64,000 bases of DNA from Succinivibrionaceae bacterium (GCA_019420905.1 JAHZGH010000010.1:1-64000); one strand, 5' to 3'. Positions 35,058 to 44,492 are shown, counted from the stretch's first letter. A program made the numbers and translations. The notes: a model not told the origin generated them from the letters alone.

Positions 35058-36044
35058 TTAGGCATCTTTCATTACTTTATATGCTTCAAGCAGTAAATTA
35101 GGATTAGCTTTGCTTTTATGCATATTCAGCGACAAATACTGCCTGTAACGCCGAGCCCCATGACAGCCGTTAAATAAATTTAAAACATGCATAGCCATAT
35201 GATGAAGCTTATGCCCTTCAGAAACAAACTGCTCACACAGCTCAGCGGTTTCATAAAGAACCCTTTCGCGGCTCTTTACCTCACTTTTATCATTGAAAAT
35301 TTGAGAATCGACATAGGCTAAAAGATATGGATTATCAATAATAGCGCGTCCTAACATCACAGCATCGACCTTTTGTAGCTGCTTAAGACAATCATCAATA
35401 GTTAAAAGACCACCATTGATTGTTATATAAAGATCTGGGAACAATTCCTTCATTGCATAGACGCGTTCATAATTAAGAGGCGGTACTGAGCGATTTTCCT
35501 TAGGAGATAATCCGTTTAGCCAAGCTTTACGTGCATGCAGAATAATGTGGCGGCAGCCGCTTGCATAAATGGTCTTAACGATCTTTAAGGTATCTTCAAA
35601 AGAATCATTCTCATCAACGCCAATACGCGTCTTAACCGTAACTGGGATCTTGACCTGAGATTGCATTTTTTCACAAGCTTCGGCAATAACTTCCGGGGTT
35701 TTCATCAAAACAGCACCAAAAGAGCCGCTTTGAACCTTGTCTGAAGGGCACCCTGCATTTAAGTTAATCGCGCTGTAACCAAAGTCTTCGCCGATTTTAG
35801 CTGCTAAAGCAAGTTTTTGAGGATCACTTCCGCCTAATTGCAAAACACAAGGCAATTCTGCTTTATCATATGCAATCAAATTAAGCTTGCCATGAACTAA
35901 AGCCTCAGCAGCAATCATTTCCGTATATAACATCGATCTCTTAGTTAAGATACGAGCAAAACGTCTAAAAGCTGAGGTTGTAACATCGATCATAGGCGCG
36001 ACCGCAAAACGATCGGACCGAAAATTTAAACTTATATCAGACAT
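35058..36044 (-). CDS. dusA: tRNA-dihydrouridine(20/20a) synthase DusA
   Basis: FMN enzyme reducing uridine in the tRNA D-loop, 328 aa. RFAVAPMIDVT, the catalytic C99 in NLNAGCPSDKVQSG, PVTVKTRIGVD, and HARKAWLNGLSPKENR, which is diagnostic for DusA, are all present. Starts 3 nt after the SHMT-like gene, so the two are co-transcribed. Confidence 0.95.
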   Translation of the reverse strand: MSDISLNFRSDRFAVAPMIDVTTSAFRRFARILTKRSMLYTEMIAAEALVHGKLNLIAYDKAELPCVLQLGGSDPQKLALAAKIGEDFGYSAINLNAGCPSDKVQSGSFGAVLMKTPEVIAEACEKMQSQVKIPVTVKTRIGVDENDSFEDTLKIVKTIYASGCRHIILHARKAWLNGLSPKENRSVPPLNYERVYAMKELFPDLYITINGGLLTIDDCLKQLQKVDAVMLGRAIIDNPYLLAYVDSQIFNDKSEVKSRERVLYETAELCEQFVSEGHKLHHMAMHVLNLFNGCHGARRYRQYLSLNMHKSKANPNLLLEAYKVMKDA

Positions 36045-36047
36045 TAT

Positions 36048-37289
36048 TTAGGCAATATTCAGCATTTTAGCACAAGATGAGTCTAGCCATTTTGGATTGA
36101 ATATCGGTAATTCTTCAGTTAATGATTTTACTAATGAATTTAATTCCTTATATTTTTCATCACTTGGATTTTGCAAGAAAGTTCCTACATTACGGCCTAA
36201 AGCAATTAAACTTTCCTCATCTAGGCCTCTAGTAGTAACGGGCAAGGTTGAAAAACGTACGGCCTCATACTTAACATCAGAATAAGCCGTAAGCATATTG
36301 CAAATGCGAACGCCAATACCTAACTCTGCAAGTAGTTCCTGAGCTCCTCGTGCAGATAATGCGCAATTACGAGTATCAATCATTACCAAGTGAGATTGCG
36401 GCTCTCCGCAGAAAATCTTCATGCCGCCTTCAGTAAGTCCTAAAGCAAAACCCTTGGCATTTTTTATCACAGCCTGAGCATACTCTTTATGCAGAGGCTT
36501 AGACATCTCGTGCATACGCATCGCTAAAGCAGCCAGTTGTGGCGTCATTAAACCACGATGTCCTGAAGTCTGATTAGCCCTATCTATGACATTGGCAATT
36601 TTATTAGTAGATAAAATCACTGCAGCTTGTGGTCCCTGCATAGAACCATGAGAGCTAAAAGTAACAACATCAGCAAAAGGAACCGGACTTTTCATTGCTC
36701 CTGCGGCAATTAGGGATGCATTCTGAGAAATATCACACCATAAAATAGCTCCGCATGACTTTGCTATTTCTGACAAACGCTCATAATCAATATCTAATGG
36801 ATAATTAATTGGAGAGATGATAATAAGATGAGGCTTGCACTGTTTAGCCTGTCTCTCTACAGCATCCATATCTAAAACTTGAGTTGAAGGATCTACACCG
36901 AAATTAACAAAGCGATACACCAAATTTTCACTGTTGCAATGCTCTTTTTTACGCAGATCTAGAGACATTACAACATCTCCTCTTGAGGCTAACGCTTGAA
37001 ATACTACACGTGAGGCAGCTTCAATGGATACTGTGCGAATATTCGCTCTTTGAGCACCAAATAATTCACAAATACGCTTGCAAGTTAAAGATTCCAAACT
37101 TTCAGAACGATTTAAAATAAGATTTTCTGTAAAATTTACAAGAATATCTCCCATTAAAGAAGCACTTATAGGAGATGTTGCATTCTCGTCAGGAATAAAT
37201 GACAAGCTGTGCTCTTGTCTTGATAATGCATTCTTAAAAAAACCGTATAATTCTTTGTCAAAATTTTCAAGCAAACAAAGCGGATTCAT
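36048..37289 (-). CDS. Serine hydroxymethyltransferase-like protein without the PLP lysine
   Basis: 413 aa, aligning with GlyA over its length: IPDENATSP (GlyA ASENYTSP), CKPHLIIISPINYPLDIDYERL, CDISQNASLIAAGA, SPVPFADVVTFSSHGSMQGP, SALPVTTRG-like FSTLPVTTRG. The lysine that binds PLP (E. coli K229, TTTHKT) is G215, the histidine at E. coli 203 is Q189, the serine at 35 is Asp, and the YAEGYPGKRYYGG region is missing. Asp186 and the carboxylate-binding Arg remain. Glycine/serine interconversion is therefore unlikely. Function unknown; upstream partner of dusA. Confidence 0.8.
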   Translation of the reverse strand: MNPLCLLENFDKELYGFFKNALSRQEHSLSFIPDENATSPISASLMGDILVNFTENLILNRSESLESLTCKRICELFGAQRANIRTVSIEAASRVVFQALASRGDVVMSLDLRKKEHCNSENLVYRFVNFGVDPSTQVLDMDAVERQAKQCKPHLIIISPINYPLDIDYERLSEIAKSCGAILWCDISQNASLIAAGAMKSPVPFADVVTFSSHGSMQGPQAAVILSTNKIANVIDRANQTSGHRGLMTPQLAALAMRMHEMSKPLHKEYAQAVIKNAKGFALGLTEGGMKIFCGEPQSHLVMIDTRNCALSARGAQELLAELGIGVRICNMLTAYSDVKYEAVRFSTLPVTTRGLDEESLIALGRNVGTFLQNPSDEKYKELNSLVKSLTEELPIFNPKWLDSSCAKMLNIA

Positions 37290-37389
37290 AAATTTTCCTT
37301 AGGCAACTCTTAAATTAAAGATTTAAGAAAATTATAACAAATAGTAAAACAAAACCATAAGTTACAGATCTCGTTACATAAAAAAACAT

Positions 37390-37412
37390 TGACCTGCAGC
37401 AAATGCAGGCCA
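37390..37412 (-). terminator. Terminator after the DASS transporter gene
   Basis: CCTGCA/TGCAGG stem extended by TTG/CAA around a mismatch; on the minus strand it is followed by a seven-T run. Confidence 0.75.
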
Positions 37413-37419
37413 ATTGAAT

Positions 37420-38682
37420 TTAGAACTCCCACACATTAGGAACTATCAAAACGCATAATATAAACGAGATTATGCATAGTGGCAGGCCAACCTTAATATA
37501 ATCCATAAAATGCAGTCCTGCCGGACTCATAATAATAGTATTTGGAGGAGTAGCTACAGGAGTTGCAAAAGAACAGGAAGCGGCTATCGTAATCGCCATT
37601 GTTACGGCGTGCGGAGAAATCTGTAATTTTTCTGAAATCGAAAAGCCTATCGGAATCAATAATGCTGCTGTTGCTGTATTCGGCATAAATTGAGTTAAGC
37701 CGCACGAAATTAAAAATAGCACTGACATCATAACTAAATCAGAGGGAGTGTCTCCCATCACAGCAATAACTGCATTAGCTACCATTTCTCCTGCCCCAGT
37801 TTGCTCCAATGCTGTTGCTAAAGGCAACATTCCTGCAAATAAGAAAATAGTAGTCCAATCAATTCCATGATAAGCCTGCTTTTCTGTAATGCAGCGAGTA
37901 AGCACACATAAAAGAGCTCCTGATACAGCAACCATTGCTGGAGTCAATCCAGGAATGCCTATAATAAGACCGCCTACAACATAAGCTAAAATAATTAAAG
38001 CTAAAATACGTTGTCTCTTTGAACCTATAGCAATATGTCCTGAATCATCTTCCATAATTGAAGTATCGACTAAATGCTTAGGTAAGATTTTGCGGCCAAT
38101 ATAAAGCATAAACAGCATACTGGCAATAGCGATCGGCCCGCCGATAATTGCAAACTCAAAGAAGCCGAAAGGCTCAAATCCAGCATTCTCTAAAGCAGCT
38201 ACAGCCAGCATATTAGGAGGAGTTCCAACCATGGTCAAATTACATCCCGTATTAGCTGCAACAGCTAAAGCCATTAATAAAGCTGCAGCCGGGATATTAG
38301 CTGATAGACACAATCCTAAAACCATCGGCATTAAGCAGGCCACAGTTCCTGTATTTGATGCAAAAGCTGACATAAAAATCGTAACTCCCATTAAAGCTGC
38401 CATCAAAGGAAACTCCTGAGTACCGACTTTATCAACCACATATTTGCCCACACTCTGCGCTAAGCCAGAATCAAGCATGGCCGCGCCGACTACAAACATA
38501 CCTGCAAATAAAATCACGGTCGGATTCGAAAAGCCTGCAAAGCAATCCGATACAGACAAAATTCCGCAAATTGTTAAGCTTACAGAAGCCGTCATGGCTG
38601 TAACTGCAATTGGAATTAGCTCTGTAATAAATAAAAAGGCAACTACGGCTAACACTATTAAAGTAACAACGGCAGGATCCAT
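37420..38682 (-). CDS. SLC13/DASS-family anion transporter
   Basis: Sodium-coupled or exchanging carrier for dicarboxylates or sulfate, 420 aa, about 11 membrane segments. Two repeats each carry the family's serine-asparagine-threonine type site: FASNTGTVACLMP near the first third and FMPNTATAALLIP in the last third, followed by TPPNTIIMSP. A C4-dicarboxylate substrate would suit succinate metabolism but cannot be read from sequence. Single gene with its own terminator. Confidence 0.85.
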   Translation of the reverse strand: MDPAVVTLIVLAVVAFLFITELIPIAVTAMTASVSLTICGILSVSDCFAGFSNPTVILFAGMFVVGAAMLDSGLAQSVGKYVVDKVGTQEFPLMAALMGVTIFMSAFASNTGTVACLMPMVLGLCLSANIPAAALLMALAVAANTGCNLTMVGTPPNMLAVAALENAGFEPFGFFEFAIIGGPIAIASMLFMLYIGRKILPKHLVDTSIMEDDSGHIAIGSKRQRILALIILAYVVGGLIIGIPGLTPAMVAVSGALLCVLTRCITEKQAYHGIDWTTIFLFAGMLPLATALEQTGAGEMVANAVIAVMGDTPSDLVMMSVLFLISCGLTQFMPNTATAALLIPIGFSISEKLQISPHAVTMAITIAASCSFATPVATPPNTIIMSPAGLHFMDYIKVGLPLCIISFILCVLIVPNVWEF

Positions 38683-38800
38683 AAATTACTCCTAAAGCAA
38701 TTTTGCATAAAAGTATCTATCTAAAATCTAGTAGATTTTTTTTTAATTTCCTATATTTAACTAAATATTGTGAATCAAGGCATAATCTTGTTATTAAACT

Positions 38801-38829
38801 TTGGTTATATATTTTTTTTATGCGATAAT
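38801..38829 (+). promoter_or_regulatory. Sigma70-type promoter
   Basis: TTGGTT (38801-38806), 17-nt spacer, GATAAT (38824-38829) with TGC before the -10. It points at the small membrane-protein gene 33 nt downstream. Confidence 0.55.
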
Positions 38830-38861
38830 ACTGAGTCGAGACCTTATGGAAGCATATAACT

Positions 38862-39116
38862 ATGACCCCTCTTTTAAAGATCCTTCTTGGATTTGCAGTC
38901 TGCTTATTAACAACTTTTATATTTCGCTTCGCTATAGGAAACAACCGTGATCTGCACTTTAAAAGATCTATGCCTAAAAGCTTTCTTAACTTAAGGACCC
39001 CCATCGCTTTATATTTTTCTTTAGGCTATCCAGTGACCGCTAAAGGCTATGCCCTCTTAGGAATATTATTATTGATTTTATGGCTTGAGATTAGCTGTAT
39101 AGCTTATTTGCTCTGA
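38862..39116 (+). CDS. Small two-helix membrane protein, unknown
   Basis: 84 aa, not recognised. A hydrophobic N-terminal helix (LLKILLGFAVCLLTTFIF), a basic middle (FKRSMPKSFLNLR) and a C-terminal helix (LLGILLLILWLEISCIAYLL) suggest an inner-membrane protein with both ends on one side. A promoter (38801-38829) and a weak GGAAG ribosome-binding site support it. A 95-codon frame on the opposite strand is Lys/Arg-rich and less convincing. Confidence 0.55.
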   Translation: MTPLLKILLGFAVCLLTTFIFRFAIGNNRDLHFKRSMPKSFLNLRTPIALYFSLGYPVTAKGYALLGILLLILWLEISCIAYLL

Positions 39117-39507
39117 TAAAATAAAAAGCTAATAAATTTAGTTAATCACTTTTATCTAAAAAACTGCATATAATTTATTTGTCTTATATCTGCATAAAAT
39201 AAAATTATTCTAAAAAGCTTCGATAAAGCTTCATGTTTTTATAAAACTCTAATATAAAAATTTGAGACTGTGCACAAAATAGATCCTTTTAACAAAATTC
39301 CCCCTAATTTACCCTCTATTTACTTTAAATAAAGAGCTATTTGTGAGATAATGATTACATAGTTTTTGCTTACTCAAAAAATATATTATTTCTATAATAA
39401 GCTGCCATAAAAAGGCGGCCTTTATTTTTATGGAGAAGTCGGTTTTATTAGTTGGCATCGTAAATCATTAAGCGTTGGCAGCCTCTTAACCGTTTATAAA
39501 TTTACGT
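39117..39507. other. Spacer upstream of mepM
   Basis: 390 bp of AT-rich DNA with no gene found. TTAAAT and GATAAT 16 nt apart, just before 39360, could be a promoter, leaving a long mepM leader. No Zur-box match, although mepM lies beside zinc-uptake genes in E. coli. Confidence 0.4.
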
Positions 39508-41433
39508 ATGTTGAAGATAAAGACTAGTTCAAAAACCATTAAAGAAGACTATGTTGCTACAGATGCTGCAACAGGAATTACAGCCATTTCTGGACGCCAT
39601 GTTATTGGCATTATCTCTGTATGCATTATTTCTATTATCTTAGCTCTTCCTTACGGAAAACTTATTCCTAATACCTCATCACCTCTACTTTCTATAATTT
39701 CAGAACAGGAGCAAATTAATCGTTCTCGTCAGGAAAAATATTTAACTGCTAATGAGCAGGATATTGCAGAAAATATCGAAATTGCCTCAACTGCAGGTTC
39801 TGAGGAAAACTATGATGATATGGATGTTCCTAAAAACATCCTAGCTAACACATCTAACGAAGAAAGCTCAGAATTTGAAAATTCTGGTGCTTTAGATGAT
39901 TATGTCACTCCTACAACTGTTTTACGCCAGCGCTTTGAAAGCCTACAAGGCAATCTTGCCGCAAACAGCGTCTCTGATAAAGACACCAAAGTTCAAAGGA
40001 TCCCAGAATCAGAACAATTAAGCAAGCTTAATAAGATCCAAGATCTTATGGCTCTAAAAAATACCAATATTGAAAATTCATTAATTGAAAATATCTTAAA
40101 TACAGATTCTCAAGCCTTACTAGAAGCAGAAATTAAGAATAATAAGAGCATGCGCCCAAATGGCACCTGGTATCAGCAGACTGTTCATAAGGGCGACACC
40201 TTTTCGCAGATTTTTAGCTACTTGAATCTGCCTTACGCTACTTTAAAGAAGATCACTGCTGTTGCTAAAAAAACTGACCTGAGGCTTAATACCGGCGAAG
40301 TTTTGCAGTTTTTAATTGATAAAGAGAATATTGTTCTTGAGCTGGTTAAGCCTCTTAGTGAAAATACACAGGTTCGCTTTACTCGCATGAGTGCCGATGA
40401 TAAATTTACGGCAGTTTATGAAAAGACCAATTCTCATATTAAGGATCCTCAGTCCATTTCAAAATTTGCTAATGCCGATCAAATGCCTTTAGCTAAAGAG
40501 GCTGCTGCTGAACGTAAAAAACAAGAAGAATTGTTAGCTGCAGCTAAAGCTCAGGAGCAGTTACGTGCTCAAAAAGAAGCTGCTTTACTTTTAGAGCAGG
40601 AAAAAGCTTTAGAGAAGCATCTGGCTGAAAATTTAAAAACCCGTCCGCGTCTTGTATTAGGCATGCTCAGAGACAAAGAAACCTTTGAAAAAGCCGCTAA
40701 CAGATCTGGCTTAACCAAAACAGAAATTGCTACAATCAAACAAAACTTCAGTGGCAAAATTAATTTCAAGCGTCTATGCTCTGGTGATTCTTTCCGTATT
40801 CTAACAGATAAAATCGGAACTCGCGGTAATATTACCGCCATGGAAATTATTTCAGCCCATGACGGCCGCGTTATTCTATATAGAAATCCAAATAATCGAG
40901 CTTTCTATGAAGAAAATGAATACCAGCCATCTGCAGGGGCTTTCCGCCGTTTTCCTATCACAGGAAAAATCAAAGTTAATTCTCCATTCAATCCGCGCCG
41001 TATGCATCCTATACGCCGCAAAATTGTTCCGCATTGGGGTGTAGATTTTAAAGTTAGCGTTGGAACTCCTGTTTATGCTCCAGCAGATGGTACTGTAAAA
41101 TTTGCTGGCTTTATGCGTGGTGGTGGTTACGTAGTTATCCTCAATCACAAAGGAGGCTACTCTACAGTTTATATGCACTTATCAAAGTTCGATGTAAAAA
41201 AAGGACAAAAAGTACACATGGGACAAGTTATTGCCAAATCAGGCAATACGGGCTACTCTACAGGGGCTCACTTACATTACGAATTGCATATAAATGGCAG
41301 AGCTGTTGATCCGCTTAAAGCAGATCTGCCCTCGGGCAATAAGGCTACAGCTAAAGCTTTACGCAGACAATTTGAAAGTACTGTTGCGATTTTAAAGAGT
41401 GATCTTTATAAGAGCAGTCTTGCTTCTAGATAA
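39508..41433 (+). CDS. mepM: Murein DD-endopeptidase, MepM-like M23 family
   Basis: Cell-envelope peptidase cutting peptidoglycan crosslinks, 641 aa, well above the 440 aa of E. coli MepM. One membrane anchor (about 30-50) is followed by a long polar region, an OapA/LysM-like domain (WYQQTVHKGDTFSQIFSYLN) and an Ala/Glu/Lys coiled coil (about 330-375). The LytM domain has both zinc motifs, HWGVDFK and GAHLHYELHINGRAVDP. The extra length is in the linkers. Followed 13 nt later by the M20-like gene. Confidence 0.88.
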   Translation: MLKIKTSSKTIKEDYVATDAATGITAISGRHVIGIISVCIISIILALPYGKLIPNTSSPLLSIISEQEQINRSRQEKYLTANEQDIAENIEIASTAGSEENYDDMDVPKNILANTSNEESSEFENSGALDDYVTPTTVLRQRFESLQGNLAANSVSDKDTKVQRIPESEQLSKLNKIQDLMALKNTNIENSLIENILNTDSQALLEAEIKNNKSMRPNGTWYQQTVHKGDTFSQIFSYLNLPYATLKKITAVAKKTDLRLNTGEVLQFLIDKENIVLELVKPLSENTQVRFTRMSADDKFTAVYEKTNSHIKDPQSISKFANADQMPLAKEAAAERKKQEELLAAAKAQEQLRAQKEAALLLEQEKALEKHLAENLKTRPRLVLGMLRDKETFEKAANRSGLTKTEIATIKQNFSGKINFKRLCSGDSFRILTDKIGTRGNITAMEIISAHDGRVILYRNPNNRAFYEENEYQPSAGAFRRFPITGKIKVNSPFNPRRMHPIRRKIVPHWGVDFKVSVGTPVYAPADGTVKFAGFMRGGGYVVILNHKGGYSTVYMHLSKFDVKKGQKVHMGQVIAKSGNTGYSTGAHLHYELHINGRAVDPLKADLPSGNKATAKALRRQFESTVAILKSDLYKSSLASR

Positions 41434-41446
41434 ATAAGGATACTAA

Positions 41447-43066
41447 TTGCTAGAAATTAAAAATTTTAAAGAAGAAGCCGTTTCAATGCTGAAATGGCTA
41501 ATTTCAATTCCTAGTATCACCAGAACTAAAGGTGAATGTGAAATTATTGAAGCGATTTTTCAACGTTTAAACGATCTTGATTACTTTAAAAAAAATCCTT
41601 CACACATACGCTTTATTCCTCATCAAAATGACATAAATCATTCGATTCTGGCCTTTATTCAGGCAAAGAATCTTACCTCTAATACCTTAGTGATTCTATG
41701 TAATGTCGATACCTCAAACGATGAAGGCTTTGGCCTGGTAAAATCATTAGCTACAAATAGCGATGCGCTTAAATCTAAACTTAAAGAAATTGCAACTGTA
41801 AATAAGCATAAGCAGGCTTTAGAAAATAATGACTACATTTACGGCTTAGGATCCTTTGAATGCAAAGCTCCGACTGCCGGGCTATTAGTCTTGCTTAAGT
41901 ACCTGAGTGCTAATCCAGAGATTCTAGATGCAAACTTATTATTTGTATGCACCTCAGAGCAGCTCAATGCTCATCAAGGTATCCGTGAATGTTTGCCGTA
42001 TATAAACGATCTTACTAAAGAGCTGCATATTAAGCTAAAGCTTGCATTAACCTTCAGGCCTGAAACCTTGCCTAATTCTCCTGATCGATTCAGGCTATAT
42101 ACTGCTAATATGGGTAAAATTGAAACCTGTTTTTATATCTTAGGCAAGGGAGCAAATCCAGAACGTGCCTTTACAGGCTTCAGCCCAACTCTAGTCGCTT
42201 CCAAAATAATCTCTGCTGTTGAATTAAATCCAACTTTAACTGAGGATTTATCTAATCGCGCTCTAGTTCCTACATTTAACTACATACGCACACATAATAA
42301 TCGTTCAGCTAATACCCCTAGCTCTGCACTGTTAAGCTTCTCAATTCCATTCATCAATATTGATCTTATTGATCTCATTGAAATTTTGAAAAAAATTGCC
42401 GCCGAATGCTTAGAACAGGCAGCTACTTTAATTGATGATCGCCATGCAAAATATGCTCTGATTCAAGGAAATAATTTTGAAGGCTTAACCGGAGATGCTG
42501 AAATCATCTCCTATTCTGATCTTTTCTATAGGGCTTCGCGTCATTATCGCGGTAATTTAGCTTCAGCGGTCGAAGGATTATTGCAAAATTGCACTGCAGA
42601 AGGACTTAGCAGTCAAGAAACAGCCAAAAATATCATTGAAAGATTAATCGATTTGACCTCATTGCCAAGACCGTCAATCATTGTTTTTTTTGGTAATGAT
42701 TTTATACCGCAGCAGCTTCTTAGAAGAAATCATAGCGAAGATCGCGAACTCTACATAAGATTAAATAGCGCAATAGAGGAATTTAACTCCCTCAAAGAAA
42801 CAAAGACTTTGGATATAGAAAACGAATGTCAGCCTAATGACGGATGTTTTCTTCGCCCTGTAGGTATTGATGCAGCTTTGAAAACTCTTACAAATGAAAG
42901 TCCTATCCCTATCAACACCTTCTATAACCTTAATGCTCCGTGCATAAGCGTTACATATAAAGGAGGCAACCTTTATAGTCCATACGAATACGTTGACAGT
43001 GATTTCTTTACGCAAATAAAATATTTATTGGACAAGCTTCTAAACTGTCTAAAAAATATACGCTGA
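41447..43066 (+). CDS. M20/RocB-like protein lacking metal ligands
   Basis: 539 aa, TTG start supported by AAGGA 6 nt upstream. The architecture follows the RocB group of M20 metallopeptidases (SIPSITRTKGECEII, DYFKKNPSHIRFIPH, the dimerisation domain near 225-335). The metal and catalytic positions differ: HxD is N86-x-D88, the bridging aspartate is E138 (YGLGSFECK), the Glu-Glu pair is E171-Q172, and the histidine at the domain junction is N237. Peptidase or amidohydrolase activity is doubtful. Probably co-transcribed with mepM; function unknown. Confidence 0.72.
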   Translation: MLEIKNFKEEAVSMLKWLISIPSITRTKGECEIIEAIFQRLNDLDYFKKNPSHIRFIPHQNDINHSILAFIQAKNLTSNTLVILCNVDTSNDEGFGLVKSLATNSDALKSKLKEIATVNKHKQALENNDYIYGLGSFECKAPTAGLLVLLKYLSANPEILDANLLFVCTSEQLNAHQGIRECLPYINDLTKELHIKLKLALTFRPETLPNSPDRFRLYTANMGKIETCFYILGKGANPERAFTGFSPTLVASKIISAVELNPTLTEDLSNRALVPTFNYIRTHNNRSANTPSSALLSFSIPFINIDLIDLIEILKKIAAECLEQAATLIDDRHAKYALIQGNNFEGLTGDAEIISYSDLFYRASRHYRGNLASAVEGLLQNCTAEGLSSQETAKNIIERLIDLTSLPRPSIIVFFGNDFIPQQLLRRNHSEDRELYIRLNSAIEEFNSLKETKTLDIENECQPNDGCFLRPVGIDAALKTLTNESPIPINTFYNLNAPCISVTYKGGNLYSPYEYVDSDFFTQIKYLLDKLLNCLKNIR

Positions 43067-43077
43067 AAACAAAAATT

Positions 43078-43107
43078 TTAAGCTAGAGCTTCGCAGCTCT
43101 AGCTTAA
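43078..43107. terminator. 13-bp perfect hairpin between convergent genes
   Basis: TTAAGCTAGAGCT (43078-43090) and AGCTCTAGCTTAA (43095-43107) with a TCGC loop. On the minus strand AAATTTTTG follows. Likely a shared terminator. Confidence 0.65.
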
Positions 43108-43175
43108 ATAAGCATTAAGGTCTTTATTATCAGCAAATTTATTTTAAGCTCTCTTTATTTTAATTAATACTATTC

Positions 43176-44360
43176 TCACTTTATCAATATAAGCGACAGC
43201 AAGATCTCAACGCCATCCTTGTCAAATTTAACCCCAGGACTTAAAAATCCTCCTGAAGACATATCAATTAAATCTAGTAATCTTGGAATATCCGCACCAG
43301 AGCCGCCCAGATCTTCAAAAGTTTTAGGCAGTCCTGCTTGAGATATAAACTGTCTTAAACGCTTTAAAATTAAATAGCAAGTATTTTCCGGATGCTGAAA
43401 ATCTAATTCCAAACTAAAAGAACGATTTCCCATCAAAGCAATCCTATGCGGCTTTTTAGCAATACACATTTCTAAATAAGCCGGTAAAATTAAGCTTAAA
43501 GCCTCAGCGCGTGAACAATCATAAAGAGAAACTAAACCGCGTTTAACCTGCTCTAGAGCAGGATTTTCTTCTGAATTTTCTATTGAGGGAATAATATTCG
43601 TCATTATGCCTGACCACATGATATTAGCATAAGCATCATAATCACTAGGAATATCACGCAGATGCTGCCACATTGAGAAAATAGTAGCCATAACACTTTC
43701 ATAAATTCTGTCAGTTAAAACTTGAGCTGGATGCGATGCTAAATAACGCTCAAAAACTCGCGCTGAAACGCTTATAATAGAAGAAACCAATTCCTTCTTT
43801 GAATGTACTACTAATTCTGGATTTAAAATAGCAAAACGCGGCCTCAATAAATTGCTGTCTCGGAATAACATCTGCAGACTTCCATCTTTTCTTGGAATTA
43901 CGGCCGACATATATCCAGAATTTACAAAGCCACAGCCTGGAACTGTAACTATAGTTCCTATAGGTAAAGCTTCATCTAGAGAAAAATCTTTATCAAAAAT
44001 ATCTCTAATGCGAATTGGGTGATAATAAGCAGAAGCTATAGCTTTAGCTGCATAAAAGCAATAGGCATTGCCTATTGCCAAAATAAAATCAGTATTGTTT
44101 TGTAGGCATGCCGCTACGCCTTCTTCTATAAATGAAATGCGAGGATTATTTTTCACTCCGCCTAATTCAGCAAACTCAATGCCGGAAAGGTCTAAAGCAC
44201 GCTTAACCTTATCTAAAAGCCCCGCAATCTGTAAAATTTCATCGTTATAAACAATTAAAACTCTTGAGCCACCATAAAATTTTACTAATTTTCCAACTTC
44301 AAACTCCTTGCCTCTGCCAAAATACATCTGAGTATTGTTAAAAATAGCAAAATCGTTCAT
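43176..44360 (-). CDS. Iron-type alcohol dehydrogenase-like protein lacking metal ligands
   Basis: 394 aa, collinear with the YqhD/butanol-dehydrogenase branch of group III ADHs (NNTQMYFGRGKEFEVG, YDAYANIMWSGIMTNI, LGGSGADIPRLLD). The four YqhD metal ligands D194, H198, H267 and H281 align, at a constant offset of three, with S197, R201, E270 and R284. The NAD(P)-binding GGGS loop is GNAYC. It cannot bind iron or zinc in the usual way and probably is not a dehydrogenase. Monocistronic. Confidence 0.75.
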   Translation of the reverse strand: MNDFAIFNNTQMYFGRGKEFEVGKLVKFYGGSRVLIVYNDEILQIAGLLDKVKRALDLSGIEFAELGGVKNNPRISFIEEGVAACLQNNTDFILAIGNAYCFYAAKAIASAYYHPIRIRDIFDKDFSLDEALPIGTIVTVPGCGFVNSGYMSAVIPRKDGSLQMLFRDSNLLRPRFAILNPELVVHSKKELVSSIISVSARVFERYLASHPAQVLTDRIYESVMATIFSMWQHLRDIPSDYDAYANIMWSGIMTNIIPSIENSEENPALEQVKRGLVSLYDCSRAEALSLILPAYLEMCIAKKPHRIALMGNRSFSLELDFQHPENTCYLILKRLRQFISQAGLPKTFEDLGGSGADIPRLLDLIDMSSGGFLSPGVKFDKDGVEILLSLILIK

Positions 44361-44492
44361 AAGGGCCTCTAAGGAGATAAATAACTATTTAAATTTATTA
44401 AAAAAACACAAAAGTTTTTTTGCGTGGCAATTCAAATTATTATTTGATTATTTATTGCATACTTTAAATCTAACAAAGATTAAACAAAAAAA

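Noticed and set aside
38717..39004. 95-codon minus-strand frame overlapping the small membrane gene
   Set aside because: Lys/Arg-rich antisense composition; the plus-strand frame has a promoter and membrane helices.
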